In this document: positions 44,114-44,139 of the stretch, in pieces
How positions within the stretch are numbered: position 1 is the first letter of the stretch
Layout: each line of letters starts with the position of its first letter
Assembly: GCA_040768665.1 (NCBI GenBank)
Contig: JAXGMN010000079.1
Location: 1 to 44,139 of the forward strand
Reading direction: 5' to 3'
DNA length: 44,139 bases
From: JABWBD01 sp040768665
Lineage (GTDB): Bacteria; Planctomycetota; Planctomycetia; Pirellulales; Thermoguttaceae
Notes under the pieces: generated by a model
The model's database searches: none
What the model was told of the DNA's origin: nothing
What the model saw: the letters and a program-made list of their open reading frames with translations, nothing else
Program-made: the position numbers and the translations under genes

Positions 44114-44139
44114 CGAGAAAAAAGTGTCAGGAACCATTT
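44114..44139. repeat. Family C palindromic repeat, left arm at window edge
   Basis: CGAGAAAAAAGTGTCAGG followed by AACCATTT repeats the left arm of 31769-31795 with one or two changes. The rest lies beyond the window. It starts 48 nt after the sulfatase stop. Confidence 0.75.

Overview
The window looks like a piece of a planctomycete chromosome, probably from the Pirellulales side of the phylum. The evidence is gene content. There is a secreted protein that opens with the EPLEQRRLLA export-type signature, a DUF1570 metalloprotease, a Ser/Thr kinase with a planctomycete-style N-terminal module, an HzsA-related dihaem propeller protein, Tat-exported Gfo/Idh/MocA and sugar-isomerase proteins, and a formylglycine-type sulfatase. 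Base composition is GC-rich, intergenic gaps are large, and genes are mostly solitary or in pairs on both strands.

Layout. 0.2-8.2 kb: DUF4058 protein, CocE-type hydrolase, Ser/Thr kinase fused to a degenerate receiver, a 96-aa protein, and a 910-aa secreted barrel-like protein. 8.3-12 kb: DUF1570 protease, a WecA/MraY-type glycan initiation transferase and a small carboxypeptidase-regulatory-domain protein. 12-18 kb: a repeat-rich gap, a short-chain dehydrogenase, a BFD-type [2Fe-2S] protein, a Lys-rich small protein, a lidless Hsp70 coupled to a J-like/MshEN/membrane protein, and CutA. 18-25.6 kb: an alpha-helical/methyltransferase fusion, two Gfo/Idh/MocA proteins, a GH99/WbsX-like protein and a Tat-exported sugar-phosphate isomerase-like protein, which suggests polysaccharide and sugar-derivative breakdown. 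25.9-30.7 kb: a thiamine-diphosphate decarboxylase and a bifunctional PutA-type proline catabolic enzyme in one apparent transcription unit. 30.7-37.1 kb: two decayed relics of one insertion-sequence family in opposite orientation, with an HzsA-related protein, an unrecognised secreted protein and an SPFH protein between them. 37.1-44 kb: a frameshifted EPLEQRRLLA surface protein, a GH20 hexosaminidase remnant, a membrane protein, a BNR-repeat protein and a sulfatase.

The most striking non-genic content is a set of three palindromic intergenic repeat families (called A, B and C here). They share a similar core (GGGGACAGG...CATTTT...) but have different outer arms. Family B (about 123 bp) has five copies. 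One copy sits inside the insertion-sequence transposase relic and is bounded by a perfect 9-bp direct repeat; another has a perfect 8-bp flanking repeat. These are therefore mobile miniature elements and not plain terminators. The adjoining insertion-sequence relics seem to have supplied a stop codon to one gene and the leader of another.

No rRNA, tRNA or CRISPR array was recognised. All calls come from reading the sequence and translations; no database search was run.
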